Shown here one piece after another: positions 18,929 to 30,225 of a stretch of 64,000 nt of DNA. The position numbers were made by a program, and so were the translations under genes. Below the pieces are notes generated by a model. That model was not told the origin of the DNA and did no database searches. It saw only the letters and a list, made by a program, of their open reading frames with translations. The stretch's first letter is position 1, and each line of letters starts with the position of its first letter. This DNA comes from Diospyros lotus (taxonomy: Eukaryota > Streptophyta > Magnoliopsida > Ericales > Ebenaceae), in assembly GCF_014633365.1 (NCBI RefSeq), contig NC_068343.1, positions 31,341,307 through 31,405,306 of the forward strand, read 5' to 3'.

Positions 18929-20502
18929 TCAAACAAAGTTAACTAGAATTCAAAGTTGAAATTACCCTTTGTTTACCTTTCTAACAGCCTAGAATTCGAT
19001 TGGAATCACCTCCTATTACGCCTGCAGAAATTCAAACATTGACTGTCGGCTTCACCACTGGAATCGGCTGGGCTCGAATATGTTTTTCCTTCCACGTTCA
19101 GCCTCAGCTTTCAGCTCAAGCTCAATCTCCATAACCTTCGGAAAGTGATCGATGAGTAGTTGTCGGAACTTTCAGTTCCATTGACTCACTGGACTCCAGA
19201 ATTTGCTGTTCAATCAATTCACCGAAGTTGCCGAAAACACCATTGGACTAGCCAAGCCAAGTCGCCTTCAATCCTTCTCAACCTGGACCTTAACTATGGA
19301 AACTGATTTCCCTTCCTTACACTGAAATCAAAATCGTAGCCAAAGAACAGCTACTGCCCAATCACCGTCCAAGGCTCCTAGCACAATTTGTAATCGCTTC
19401 TGATTCCAAAATCACCAGAATTCACTGCCAGTTCAATTGCTATACCCACTCCTGAGTCCAACCCACTACATTACAACACTCCCCAGTCTAAAGTACGGCA
19501 CCCACTAAACCGTTAATACCTCGGATCCCACATGCGATTGCCTTGGTTTGGCCGTTGCTTCCAGAATTCAAGCGCTCAGCCTGATTCATTCCTGGAAGTC
19601 GCTTGGTCAATGGTTAGGACTACCAATTCCGTTGAATTCACCAGACCACCTGAATCGCCTCAAGCCCCGCTGCCTCAATCGCGTAACTCCTTAAGAATTG
19701 GTCGGATTTGCTTTGCTACTAGATTGAAATTGCCGTTGATCATCAATCGCCCAAGAAGCTGGACTAGCATCAATCGCACGCCTTCACAATCTGAATCTTA
19801 CGCGTTGAAAACAAAACTCCCATATTTGCTCCTCATCGTTTGGGTCGAAATGGTCGACCAATCAAAGCGGCAGCACCAGCAATAACTGATTGATTCGTGC
19901 TCGCCTCACCTAGAATCGCTGCTCGATCAATCCAAGTCCAATTCCTCCTCGCACCGGTCGCCACCCAATCACCGTCCACAAGCTCCAATCATGAATCCTC
20001 CTGGCTTGCTCGCCTTCAATTCCGAACAAGATTGGGGTCTTAGCCACGAGCTGTCAGCCTCTTGCACTGATCGCTTTCCACACAAGATTACAGCGGATTC
20101 AAGATTACCCAAGCTCTGTGTGCGTTTGCTGAGATTCAACGACTGCAGCAACTCAAAAAATAACAGTGAATCAACCTGCTGCTCCGAAATTCAATAATCG
20201 ACCCTTCCGCTTTTCTTCCACAACCGAGGTCGCCTTCCTTGATCAAACAACACTTCCGAATTTTTCAAGCCGAGAGACACTCCTCCGTCGGACTAACTGG
20301 AACCGAATTCGTTGAATTTAGTTCACTCCACCTAACGTTCACACCTATTGACATTGATCGACTCAATTGTTCGATTAATTCCCCCGCTGCTTCTGGTTTT
20401 CGTAGTCGTCTTTACAGTTCGATAACCATTCCTCCTTGCGTTGGACAGCAATCGTCAATTCCTGTCGACATTAATCAACAAGAAAAACTGTCGAGGAACG
20501 AT
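18929..20502 (-). other. Leader region of the reverse element
   Basis: About 1.57 kb between the primer-binding site and the long ORF, with moderate GC. No gag-like frame is seen on the minus strand. Plus-strand frames here (such as 19532-19885) are Ser/Pro-rich shadows without known motifs. Confidence 0.5.
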
Positions 20503-20514
20503 GCTCTGATACCA
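20503..20514 (-). promoter_or_regulatory. Primer-binding site (reverse strand)
   Basis: GCTCTGATACCA is the reverse complement of TGGTATCAGAGC and lies three bases outside the TG end of the adjacent LTR. It fixes the element's orientation. Confidence 0.85.
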
Positions 20515-20517
20515 ATT

Positions 20518-20853
20518 TGTCATGACCCTAGGGTTTAGCTAAGGTCTTAGAAGTAATTGGAAGGAATTTTGGGGAAGAAATAGAGAAGAATTGAAGAGGA
20601 AGATTGAATAGAATTAGGGAGAGAAGGAACAAGTGAGAGAGAGAGGGAAAGAGAGAGAAATTGTAGAGAGATAAATTGAAATTTCAATTATCATTCAACA
20701 TGCCTTTTCCCTTCCCCTACCAACAGCCTTTTATAGGCTTCCTCTAACAAAAATAACGGCATCCATGTGCTGTAACAGCATTACAAAATATCTCCTAATA
20801 ACTTGCCAAGTCTATTACTATAATGCCCTTCTATGGAATCTTGGGTCATGACA
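20518..20853 (-). repeat. 5' LTR of the reverse element
   Basis: 336 bp. On the minus strand a TATAAAAG box lies at 20735-20728, suitable as its promoter. It shares the GA-rich run and both ends with the partner LTR. Confidence 0.85.
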
Positions 20854-21200
20854 GGTAACCCTCCATCTACTCAAGATGTTGGAACTTTACAATCCACTCA
20901 TCCTCTAGCACAAGCCACTTCTTCTCAACCTCCTCAAACAAAATCCTCAAACTCCTGCTCCTTCATCTCAACAAACTACAAGAATGCCCCTAGAAGAATT
21001 CCTCACCAACTTAGTCTCCATGCTCATAAACAACCAAGAAGCCATAATGGAGAGGTTAGAAAGGCTATAGCAAAGGCAATTGAAGGTGGAAGAAGGGTTC
21101 TGAACTCAAAATATTTATGCAATCCATTGAAAGACTCAAAACCACAACCCAAAGGACTACAAGAATAGTGGTGGAAGATGAAGCTTCTAGAGAAGAACCA
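20854..21200 (+). pseudogene. Env-like region of the SIRE element, 3' part
   Basis: Continues the interrupted region: Pro/Ser/Thr/Gln-rich sequence, then PLEEFLTNLVSMLINNQEAIMERL-like codons spread over frames. This is the usual low-complexity plus coiled-coil end of such ORFs. Only short open frames remain. Confidence 0.4.
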
Positions 21201-21597
21201 CTAGTAGAATAGGTCCTTATGTATTTTTTTTGTTGTTTTTGTGTGTTCTACTTTTATCCAAATCCATGTAATCTTTTGTCACTTCAATGTATTTCTTTAA
21301 AAGTTCAATGAAATTTCAAGTTTCTTTCATGAGTTATGTTTATACAAACCTCTTGCTTATATGCTTTATCAAATATAATATTTAAAGGCAAGAAAATCCA
21401 ATATGTTAGGGGAGCATGGTTATGGAACCTCTTATTTAATTCTAGGGAGCCTCTTTTGTTAAGGAGAAAAAGGTTAATAGTTTCAAAGAGGGCTTCTCAA
21501 TAATTCAAGGAGGCTCTCTTTAAGCTTAAAGAACAACTTTTTTAGTAAAAAATTTTTGTCATCATCAAATAGACTCATAAATCAAAAGGGGGGAGAT
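21201..21597 (+). other. 3' untranslated region and polypurine tract of the SIRE element
   Basis: About 400 bp without coding signal. It ends in ATCAAAAGGGGGGAGATA (about 21580-21597), the polypurine tract directly before the 3' LTR. Confidence 0.65.
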
Positions 21598-22853
21598 AGT
21601 TGAGAAATTTGTGTTTTGATTTAATGAGAAAGAATGTTAGTAAATTTGGTTCAATGATGATGATTAAAACAATTTGGTTAATTCTTAAGTTTGGCAAAAT
21701 TTTAATCGAATAATTTGATCAAAAATTCGAGTAATGAGTAAAACATCAAGTATGATTAGAAAATTCTTCAAGTACAAATCAATAGAATAAGCCATGCATG
21801 TAATCGAGTAATGCTCAATGTATTTCAAAAAAAATCAAGTAGAGATAAGAAGTGCTAAACTAATTTAAACCTTATACTTGAGTGTATAATTCAATTTTCT
21901 GTCATTTTCAAATTAATTGAGTAAGGTGTTTTTGTAATCGAATAATAATCGGTTTGTACTCAAGTGAGTCTTCTTTTTAATAAAGTGATCTTCAATTAAT
22001 ATTTCTAGGCATCTTTTTACTCGATTGAAACATTTTTGTAATCGAGTAATGTTCTTTTTGTACTCAAGTATATATCCTTGTAATTGAGTAAACGTAGGCT
22101 GAAAATAGACTAAGTCTCTGAACTTAAGATTTAATCAAGTAATAATTTTTGTACTTGAGTAAGGATAATAATTAATTGAGTAACCATTGCTTTGTAATCA
22201 AGTAGATAATGCATTTTTCTATGGCTTAAAAATAATCAAGTAATGGTATCTTCAGACTTGAGTAAGCATAAAAAGTAATCGATTACATAATACACATATT
22301 CGAGTAAAGATCATACTTAGTCGAGTAATACTAGTTTATACTTGAGTAATGCATGTTGGATTTTGAAAAATATAGTCGTTACACTACATTTAATGTGTCT
22401 GTCTTTACTTTTCAGCGCATTAAATGTTTTTCAGACAACTTGTACATATTTTATGAGTTGCTAACAGTTTGTTTGAGGTTTGTAGAGACAAAAAAAGGGC
22501 AGTTGTGAGACAAACAAACATTCTATTTGTTTATTGACGTATCAGCATCATTCAATACAGAAAATCTATAAATAGAAGATGAATCATGCTGAAGAAGGTT
22601 ACTGGTTTACAAGAGGTTGAACACAACTTGAAAATACACAAGAGCTTTTTGATCTTCCATTCTCGTGCTTTCAAAGTCTACTCTTTGTGAGATTTTAAAA
22701 AAGAGTATATCAAGTTTTTACATTTTGTATCTCTGTCATTCAAGAGAAAAATCTGTAATCTTGTATTATCTTTTATTTTTTCTCTTGAGAAATCCATTTC
22801 ACATTATTTGTAAAACTTGTAAAGTTTAAGATTGAATTTGTAAAAGGCGACAC
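21598..22853 (+). repeat. 3' LTR of the SIRE element, first piece
   Basis: Aligns throughout with 9817-11040, including the AATCGAGTAA array (21700-22350), the TATA box (22567-22574) and AAGATTGAATTTGTAAA. It breaks off at about 22853 and resumes at 54869. Confidence 0.85.
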
Positions 22854-22991
22854 AAAGTGACTCAATCTTATAATTCTTTAAATATTATTTAAATGACAAA
22901 TTTATGTTTTTATTTAAATTACAATATGATTTAAATTAAGAGTGAATATCATTTTTAAGAGTTAAGAATATGAGTGACAGATAATTCATGG
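22854..22991 (+). repeat. Left piece of an inserted copia-type LTR region
   Basis: AT-rich sequence starting ACACAAAGTGACTC that does not match the 5' LTR. It is interpreted as the left part of the element whose LTR-like right part is 53651-54868. No target duplication was found at this edge, so the boundary is approximate. Confidence 0.35.
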
Positions 22992-23099
22992 TGTTAGTTC
23001 TAATGATGACAAATATATCCCAAATGGGGGGGGGGGTGAATTTGGAGTCGTGTAAGTTTTTTTTTTTCTTTTAAAAATTGATTGATGATAGAACACTAT
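22992..23099 (-). repeat. Reverse SIRE-type solo LTR, first piece
   Basis: Starts TGTTAGTTCTAATGATGAC and has TGGGGGGGGGGTGAATTTGG. The reverse complement (AATTCACCCCCC...) is the usual 3' end of SIRE-type LTRs. It continues at 52143 after the chromovirus insertion. Confidence 0.45.
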
Positions 23100-23400
23100 T
23101 GTAATACCTAAGAACTTTGGGTTATTATTTTAAAGGAAAAATAGAAATTTGGAAAAAATTGGTATTTGAAAAAGCCCAAAAAATATACCGAATCAGCCAA
23201 AGGAAGCACCCTAAAGATTAAATGTCTGAGGAAATAAAAATGTCTCTAACGAGCATCTAGAGAAATGATTTTTAACATCAAGAGAAATCGGATTAGAGAC
23301 AATTTGCGGTACAACTTTGGATTGGTCTGAAAAATCGAATTATCGCAAGGGGCTTCTGAAAAGTCAACGGAACCTTGAGAGGGTTCATATTCGGTATGTA
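23100..23400 (+). repeat. 5' LTR of the chromovirus, first piece
   Basis: Starts TGTAATACCTAAGAACTTTG and closely matches the 3' LTR from 38493. It is interrupted at 23400 by the composite element; the last bases ATGTA are its left target duplication. Confidence 0.85.
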
Positions 23401-24133
23401 TGATGAGAATCATGGAGGGCCGAGTAACAATGATGCAATCGGACAAGTCAACCTAGTCAACCATGTCGGAATTGGATGATTGACAAGATTTGCGCATAAA
23501 AAGGAATGGTTGTTAATTGACTAGTTGATTGCAAGATTTGGGCTCATGATTGATTGATTGGTTAATTGATTGACAAGATTTGAGAGCATAAAAAGGAATG
23601 ATTGATTGATTGCCTGGAATGATTGATTGATTGCCTGATTGATTGATTGAAAAGATCTTGGAATATAAAATGAATGATTGATTGATTGACCAGATCTAAT
23701 TATTTATTTATTTTCTATGTAATTTAGGATTTTTATTAGTTTCCATGTAGAATTAGGATTTAATTATTTGCCTATTTAAAGGCTTTTCCATTGTAAACAT
23801 TAGACATAAATTATTATGAATTTTTGAATTTGAGAGATTTATCTATTTTATCTTCTTCAATGAACAAAACTTCGAACTTATCAATGGAGTGATTCCTTTG
23901 TGGTGTTCAAAACTCGAACTTATCAAAGATCTGGGTAGTCTTTGTGGTGTTCAACAATCTTGGTTCTTGCTTCCGTATAATCAACGGGTCTAGATTTTAA
24001 TATAGTCTAGATTCTTGGTTCGTGAATCAACGGGTCGGGAATTCTTTGACTTCTATCCGATTTTGGCTTTTTTTGGGTTCGTTTCAATCTTTTGTGGGTT
24101 CCTTTGGCCTTATCCCATCGTGGGTTCACATCA
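23401..24133 (+). repeat. Chimeric element, LTR 1
   Basis: 733 bp with an ATTGATTG-rich minisatellite (23510-23690), a TATTTAAAGG promoter-like box and the end GGTTCACATCA. It is followed by the primer-binding site TGGTATCAGAGC (24136-24147). Confidence 0.85.
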
Positions 24134-24553
24134 GTTGGTATCAGAGCTTTGGCTCTAAAATCGGGTATTTATCTATCCTTTTTTTTCTTTCATTCTTATA
24201 TCATTTAAAAACACAAAAAAATATTCACATACTAAGGTTTTGTTCCTTCTTTTGATTCTACGTCACATTATCTTAAGTCTTGTTATTCGAAATTCCTAGA
24301 GTCATCCGTATTAGAAAGTTAAAAAAAAAAGATTTTTTTTTTCTTTTGGTATCTGGTTCTGTTCTTTTCGTTATTCTTCACATTTCGTTCTTGAGTCATT
24401 TTGTTTGATATTTCTTAGAGTCATACAAAAAAAAAAAAAAAAAATGCTTGAAAGTTTGCAGGCTTTCGGGGATGTGACTATTTGTGAGATTGCCTACAAG
24501 TTGATCATTTCAGTTCGCGATTCGAGGACGAATCATCTTGAAGAGAGAGGGAA
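24134..24553 (+). other. Short internal domain A of the chimeric element
   Basis: Contains the primer-binding site, T-rich leader, an A run (24427-24443) and CTTGAAGAGAGAGGGAA as polypurine tract. It encodes only a short frame (MLESLQAFGDVT...) without known domain. It is repeated almost exactly at 25270-25685. Confidence 0.75.
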
Positions 24554-25269
24554 TGATGAGAATCATGGAAGGTTGACTAATAATGATGCAATCGGACAAG
24601 TCAACGTAGTCAACCATGTCGGAATTGGATGATTGACAAGATTTGCGCATAAAAAGGAATGGTTGTTAATTGACTGGTTGATTGCAAGAGTTGGGCGCAT
24701 GATTGATTGATTGGTTAATTGATTGACAAGATTTGAGAGCATAAAAACGAATGATTGATTGATTGTCTGATTGATTGATTGAAAAGATCTTGGAATATAA
24801 AATGAATGATTGATTGATTGACCAGATCTAATTATTTATTTATTTTTTATGTAATTTAGGATTTTTATTAGTTTCCATGTAGAATTAGGATTTAATTATT
24901 TTCCTATTTAAAGGCTTTTCCATTGTAAACATTAGACATAAATTATTATGAATTTTTGAATTTGAGAGATTTATCTATTTTATCTTGTTCTTCAATGAAC
25001 AAAACTTCGAACTTATCAATGGAGTGATTCCTTTGTGGTGTTCAAAACCCGAACTTATCAAAGATCTGGGCAATCTTTGTGGTGTTCAACAATTCTTGGT
25101 TCTTGCTTCCGTATAATCAACGGGTTTAGATTTTAATATAGTCTAGGTTCTTGGTTCGTGAATCAACGGGTCGGGAATTCTTTGCCTTTTATCCGATTTT
25201 GGCTTTTCTGGGGTTCGTTTCAATCTTTTGTGGGTTCCTTTGGCCTTATCCCATCGCGGGTTCACATCA
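24554..25269 (+). repeat. Chimeric element, LTR 2
   Basis: 716 bp, near-identical to LTR 1 but with a shorter ATTG minisatellite. It is followed by a second primer-binding site at 25272-25283. Confidence 0.85.
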
Positions 25270-25685
25270 GTTGGTATCAGAGCTTTGGCTCTAAAATCGG
25301 GTATTTATCTATCCTTTTTTTTCTTTCATTCTTATATCATTTAAAAACACAAAAAAATATTCACATACTAAGGTTTTGTTCTGTCTTTTGATTCTACATC
25401 ACATTATCTTGAGTCTTGTTATTTGAAATTCCTAGAGTTATCCGTATTAGAAAGTTAAAAAAAAAAGATTTTTTTTTTCTTTTGGTATCTGGTTCTGTTC
25501 TTTTCGTTATTCTTCACATTTCGTTCTTGAGTCATTTTGTTTGATATTTCTTGGAGTCATACAAAAAAAAAAAAAATGCTTGAAAGTTTGCAGGCTTTCG
25601 GGGATGTGACTATTTGTGAGATTGCCTACAAGTTGATCATTTCAGTTCACGATTCGAGGACGAATCGTCTTAAAGAGAGAGGGAA
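25270..25685 (+). other. Short internal domain B of the chimeric element
   Basis: A second copy of internal domain A with its own primer-binding site and polypurine tract. Only a few substitutions separate them. Confidence 0.75.
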
Positions 25686-26013
25686 TGATGAGAATCATGG
25701 AGGGCCGACTAACAATGATGCAATCGGACAAGTCAACGTAGTCAACCATGTCGGAATTGGATGATTGACAAGATTTGCGCATAAAAAGGAATGGTTGTTA
25801 ATTGACTGGTTGATTGCAAGATTTGGGCGCATGATTGATTGACTGGTTAATTGATTGACAAGATTTGAGAGCATAAAAAGGAATGGATGATTGATTGATT
25901 GCCTGATTGATTGATTGAAAAGATCTTAGAATATAAAATGAATGATTGATTGATTGACCAGATCTAATTATTTATTTATTTTCTATGTAATTTAGGATTT
26001 TTATTAGTTTCCA
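25686..26013 (+). repeat. Chimeric element, truncated LTR 3
   Basis: 328 bp matching LTR 1 to GTTTCCA, where it switches directly into gag coding sequence. The break removes the LTR promoter and downstream half. Confidence 0.8.
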
Positions 26014-27320
26014 AGTGTTTGGGGACAGGCCATATTGCATCTCAATGCCCAAACAAGAGGGTAATGATTCTGAAAGATGATGGTGATATTGAGACCGAAG
26101 ATGAGTTTGATAATAAGTTTGATAATGAGTCCATGCCACCTTTAGAGGATGCAAGTGACATTGAGTACCCGGTTGATGGGGAGCTCTTGGTGGCAAGGAG
26201 AGCTCTTAGTGTGCAAGTCAAAACTGATACGAAAGAGCAACGTGAGAACATTTTTCATACTAGATGCCATGTCAACGATAAGGTATGTAGCATGATTATT
26301 GATGGGGGCAGCTGTACTAATGTGGCTAGCACTAGCTTGGTTGAAAAATTGAATTTGATGACTTTGAAGCATCCTAGGCCGTATAAGCTACAATGGCTGA
26401 ATGATTGTGGAGAATTTAAAGTAACTAAACAAGTGTTTGTTTCATTCTCAATTGGGAAGTATACAGATGAAGTTTTGTGTGATGTGGTGCCAATACATAC
26501 CGGCCATATTCTTTTGGGGCGACCATTACAGTTTGATAGGTGTGCAATTCATGATGGTTATACCAATAGATTCTCCTTTGTACTTAATGAAAAACCAATT
26601 ACTCTTGTACCCCTATCCCCAAGACAAGTGTATGAAGATCAAGTGAGGTTAAAAAAAGAGAGTGATAAGAAAAATGAGAGTGAGAGTTCAAGAGTAAGAG
26701 AAATTGAGATGATCAAAAAGGAGAGTGAGAGTTCAAAAGTAAGAGAAATTGAGACCAAACAAAAAGCAAAGGAGAGCAAAAAAGGAAAAGGAGTTTCGGT
26801 TAGTGAGGAAAGAAAAGAGAGAAAACAAGTGAACTATTATGTAAGAGAGAGTGAATTCAAAAAGGCTTTGTTTCTAAATCAGCCTATGATTGTACTTTTG
26901 TACAAACAGATTTGTTTTAGTACTACTGACCTTAACCCCTCTTTGCCTAGTGTTGTTGTTTCTTTTTTGCAGAAATTTGATGATGTGTTCCCTGAAAAGA
27001 TACCTAATGCTTTCAAGAAAGATGTATTTGATCCTGGTGATTGGGTTTGGTGGCACATAAGGAAGGAACGATTTCCTGTTCAAAGGCGTTCAAAACAACT
27101 TTCAAGGGGAGATGATCCATTTCAAGTGCTTGAAAGGATTTACAAGTTCGACCTTCTGGGTGAGTATACTGCAAGTGCAACCTTTAATGTTGCTGATTTC
27201 TCTCCTTTTCATATAGGTGACGATTTGAGGACAAATCTTTCTCAAGAGAGGGGGAATGATGTGAATCAGGTTGTTAAAGCCTCACAAGATCTGTTGAGCA
27301 TTCATGGAGGCCCAATTTAA
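26011..27320 (+). pseudogene. Ty3/gypsy gag end and protease fused to integrase C-terminus
   Basis: One open frame of about 435 codons. It begins in the gag zinc knuckle remnant (KCLGTGHIASQC), then the acidic MPPLED linker, then an aspartic protease region (ENIFHTRCHV, MIIDGGSCTNVASTSLVEKL, VLCDVVPIHTGHILLGRPLQFDR). A Lys/Glu/Ser-rich linker leads to FDDVFPEKIPN at the RT entry. It then jumps to FDPGDWVWWHIRKERFPVQR and ATFNVADFSPF, the extreme C-terminus of integrase. RT, RNase H and the integrase core are missing, yet the frame stays open. The protease catalytic triplet is DGG. Confidence 0.8.
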
Positions 27321-28070
27321 GCATTAATGGAGGGCTAATATCTGTTGAGCATTTATGGAGGCCCAATAACAAGATTTGGGGTTGATAGATTGAATGATTG
27401 AGAAGATTGCAAGATTTGGGGTTGATTGATTGATTGGTTGATTGATTGACAAGATTGCAAGATTTGGGGTTGATTGATTGATTGACAAGATTGCAGGATT
27501 TGGAGTTGATTGACAAGATTGCAAGATTCGGGGGATGATTGATTGATAAGATCCAGGCACATAAAAAGGAATGGTTGAATATTTGACCAGTTCCCTTATT
27601 TCCTACTTTGTTTTTAAATATTTTATATTTTAGATAATTCTTGTTTCTTTATTATCAGATTATGTTATTTCCTTCTTGTAATCAATTCCTACTATGCCTA
27701 GGATTTGATTTATTTCCTTCTAGTTTAGGATTGGTGATCGACTATATAAGCCAATGTAACTTGAGAGGAATTTAGTTTTTGAACAATATTATTAGTGAGA
27801 GTTTTCTCTTTGGTTCTTCAATGAACTACTTTTGAACTTATCAAGATTTTATCTTGTGGCGTTCATCCTTGACTTATCACTCACAACTCTTCTCATCTAT
27901 CTTAAGTGTGGCGTTAACCCTACCTTCTTATACCTTTGGTTCTTATCTCTTTATAGATAACAGATCAAGGTCCTTTGTATTCTTTATTACGAATCTGTTT
28001 TAGAACGATCCTTGGCAAATGAATCATTTTTGATTGTCGGGTCTCACCTTCCTTCGTGGGGTTCACATCA
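27257..28070 (+). repeat. Chimeric element, LTR 4 (diverged subfamily)
   Basis: 814 bp after GAGAGGGGGAA, starting TGATGTGAATC and ending GGGTTCACATCA. It has a GATTGCAAGATTTGGGG-based minisatellite (27370-27560). It shares ends and general layout with LTRs 1-3 but differs strongly in the middle. Confidence 0.75.
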
Positions 28071-28075
28071 ATATA

Positions 28076-30060
28076 GGACAACCCTTCAGCAGTTTCTAGA
28101 AGAAACAAAAAGGTTTACGGCCAAAATAAATGTTCGGGCCTAAGTGCGATTTTCTGAAATTGCTAGAAAGAGGTCAAAATGACGTATTTCATGGAATCTC
28201 AAGGGTTAAATGAGAAATTTGGAACGTAAGGGTCTCAACAGTAATGTTGGAAAACCTAGGGGCTTTGTGAAAAGAGCCAAAATGAAATTCAAGAGTGAGA
28301 GGAGGGTGAAAGTGTAATTTTTAAAAGAGCTTGGAGGCCATGGCCAACCAAGCTCCATCCCATCACCGAATTCGGCCATGGGAGGCTCGAGAAAGTGGCA
28401 AGGGACTTCGGGGCAAGGACTTAGAACCAATCTTGGTTGTCAATCGGCCTTGGAATGGCTGAAAATGGGCAAACTTTTCGGCTGAAAGTGGCTAGAAAAT
28501 TGGTCGTTTAAAGCAAGCTTTTGAGTTGCTTTCGGTGGGTTTTGGATAGATCGAAGGCTTGGGGAGACACTAGTGGCTTTGGTTGAAGTGAGAGTTGTCG
28601 TTTTAAGGCTTGATTTTTGCTTATAAATAGAGCTCGAAGAAGTCAAAATTTTCAGAAGTTGGAAGCTCAAATTGAAGGCATTTTTGAATGAATTGAGAGC
28701 TAAGGATAGAGGGTTTTTGTTACCCAAGAGTAGTAGATCATTTTTGGAGAGTTTGGTGAGCAACGGAGCAAGAATGAGTGAGATCCAACACCTCGCCGAA
28801 GCCTTAGGCAGACGCTTTGGCCGACACTTCGAGCCTCCGGCTGAGCCTTTTCCCAATCTTTTTTCGAGCCATTTTAGGTACCCCTAGGATCGATTCAACC
28901 TATAGGTTAACGAGATGCAAAAATCTCGATTTGCCGATTAACCGGCGCCGGAGAAGATGACCGGCGCGTGAGCTTCACGTGTCAGTCTCACTCGCTCTAC
29001 CACGTGTTGGCGTGTGTAGCATTGTATTTTTTTGTAATTTTTTTAAAATGCTTAGAAAAATATTTTAAGATTTATCATGGAAAAAGATTTGGAGAAAAAT
29101 AGAGAAAATGGCAAGAAAATTAAGGAAAAATACATTTTATTGATTATTTAAATAAATATTTTGCCTAGGGTGCCTTGGGACTTGAGGTGAAACACTTGGC
29201 GCAGATTTTGAAGTTTAACACGAAAATCAAGGCAGGTGCACGCTTTTCGAGGTAACTTGAACTTTGTGAAAGGTGAGTAGTTTTGTCCCTATAACCCATA
29301 TACGATATGATTATCTTTCTATGCATGATATTTACATATGTTATGATCCTTTTCGTTATATTTGTTCATATATTGTTGCATGGGAAGTCGTGATGTATGC
29401 ATGACATGATATTATTGTCATATTGAAACTCATGCATGGGATTGGGATGTCACTCTAAGAGTGTAGCCGTAATTCTTTAAGAACAATTGATAGAACAACA
29501 TTAGGCTTATCCTGCAGAGGTTCGGGATTCTGCCTAGGGTTCCATACTGGGCTGGTGGGTCAAGGAAGTTACACTGGGGTATCTGTTTATAAATGCTCAT
29601 GCATCATTCATTCATGCTTATATTACCCTCACTTAAAAGATTTAATCTTCTAATATTGGACTATGTCCTTGGAATATTCCACATTCCAGGCGAGGCAAGC
29701 GGCCGGAAGGGCAAGGAAGTGATCGAGGCATGATCGTGATGGAAATTTTGTGGGTCCCATGTGGGACTAGGACCATCTATTTCATCCAGTTGTATTGTTT
29801 AGGTTTTAATAGTATTTGTAATATTATGTCGGGTGAACGATGTGTATGCACCCACGTAAGTTATGTTTCCGAGGATTTTTGCAGGTTCTGATCTTGCTTC
29901 CGCTTATGTTTAAAGTGTATCATTCCTTCACTATGTTTGGGAGTGTTAATTTATAAAGGTTATGTTGAGGATTTATCTTTGGTTTATGTTTGATGTATAT
30001 ATATATATATATAAAAAAAATCCTAGCATATATTAATGCCCTGGAAGGCGGGGTGTTACA
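28076..30060 (+). repeat. 5' LTR of the chromovirus, second piece
   Basis: Resumes with GGACAACCC after the target duplication and matches the 3' LTR (50611-52137). It has a TATA box at 28622-28629 and a GC-rich downstream part with a 71-codon open frame (28672-28887). It ends GGGGTGTTACA. Confidence 0.85.
28622..28629 (+). promoter_or_regulatory. Chromovirus LTR TATA box
   Basis: TATAAATA. The 3' LTR counterpart at 50658-50665 has changed to TACAAATA. Confidence 0.6.
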
Positions 30061-30062
30061 GT

Positions 30063-30075
30063 TGGTATCAGAGCC
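30063..30075 (+). promoter_or_regulatory. Chromovirus primer-binding site
   Basis: TGGTATCAGAGCC, complementary to initiator Met-tRNA, just after the LTR end. Confidence 0.85.
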
Positions 30076-30225
30076 AAAGTTTTATTTGGAGATTTAGGAT
30101 AGATCATTAGGGATCTATGAACCCGAGATTTAGAAAATTTAGATTAAGAAATCCCTATTTAGAGATTATGGACTTAAATGTGCTGTAGTGAAAGTACATG
30201 TCTAGAAAGGTTTTGGCTAAGGAAA

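Larger units (their letters stand above)
17079..20853 (-). mobile_element. Reverse-oriented non-autonomous LTR retrotransposon
   Basis: Terminal repeats (17079-17411 and 20518-20853) both begin TGTCATGACCC and end ATGACA. The 5-bp duplication GGTAA flanks the whole (17074-17078 and 20854-20858). The primer-binding site reads in reverse at 20503-20514, and the reverse complement of a polypurine tract follows 17411, so the element runs on the minus strand. The LTRs differ at about 15 of 335 positions. Inside are a leader of about 1.6 kb and one long reading frame; no gag, protease, RT or integrase is recognisable. It must have been mobilised by another element. Confidence 0.85.
23401..28070 (+). 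mobile_element. Chimeric Ty3/gypsy element with four LTR segments
   Basis: The ends TGATGAGAATC and TTCACATCA are flanked by ATGTA and ATATA (one mismatch). Inside, in order: LTR (23401-24133), short internal piece, LTR (24554-25269), short internal piece, truncated LTR (25686-26013), a fused protease/integrase reading frame, and a clearly diverged LTR (27257-28070). The first three LTR segments are near-identical; the fourth belongs to a related but different subfamily. The arrangement suggests template switching or unequal recombination before or after insertion. Confidence 0.75.

Noticed and set aside
24136..24147. TGGTATCAGAGC strings (also 25272, 30063, 14929, 56862) as tRNA gene parts
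   Set aside because: They are isolated primer-binding sites directly after LTR ends. No tRNA cloverleaf surrounds them.
27274..27562. Three minus-strand frames rich in SINPKSCNL-type repeats
   Set aside because: They are translations of the GATTGATTG/CAAGATTTGGGG minisatellite in an LTR, open only because the unit lacks stops.
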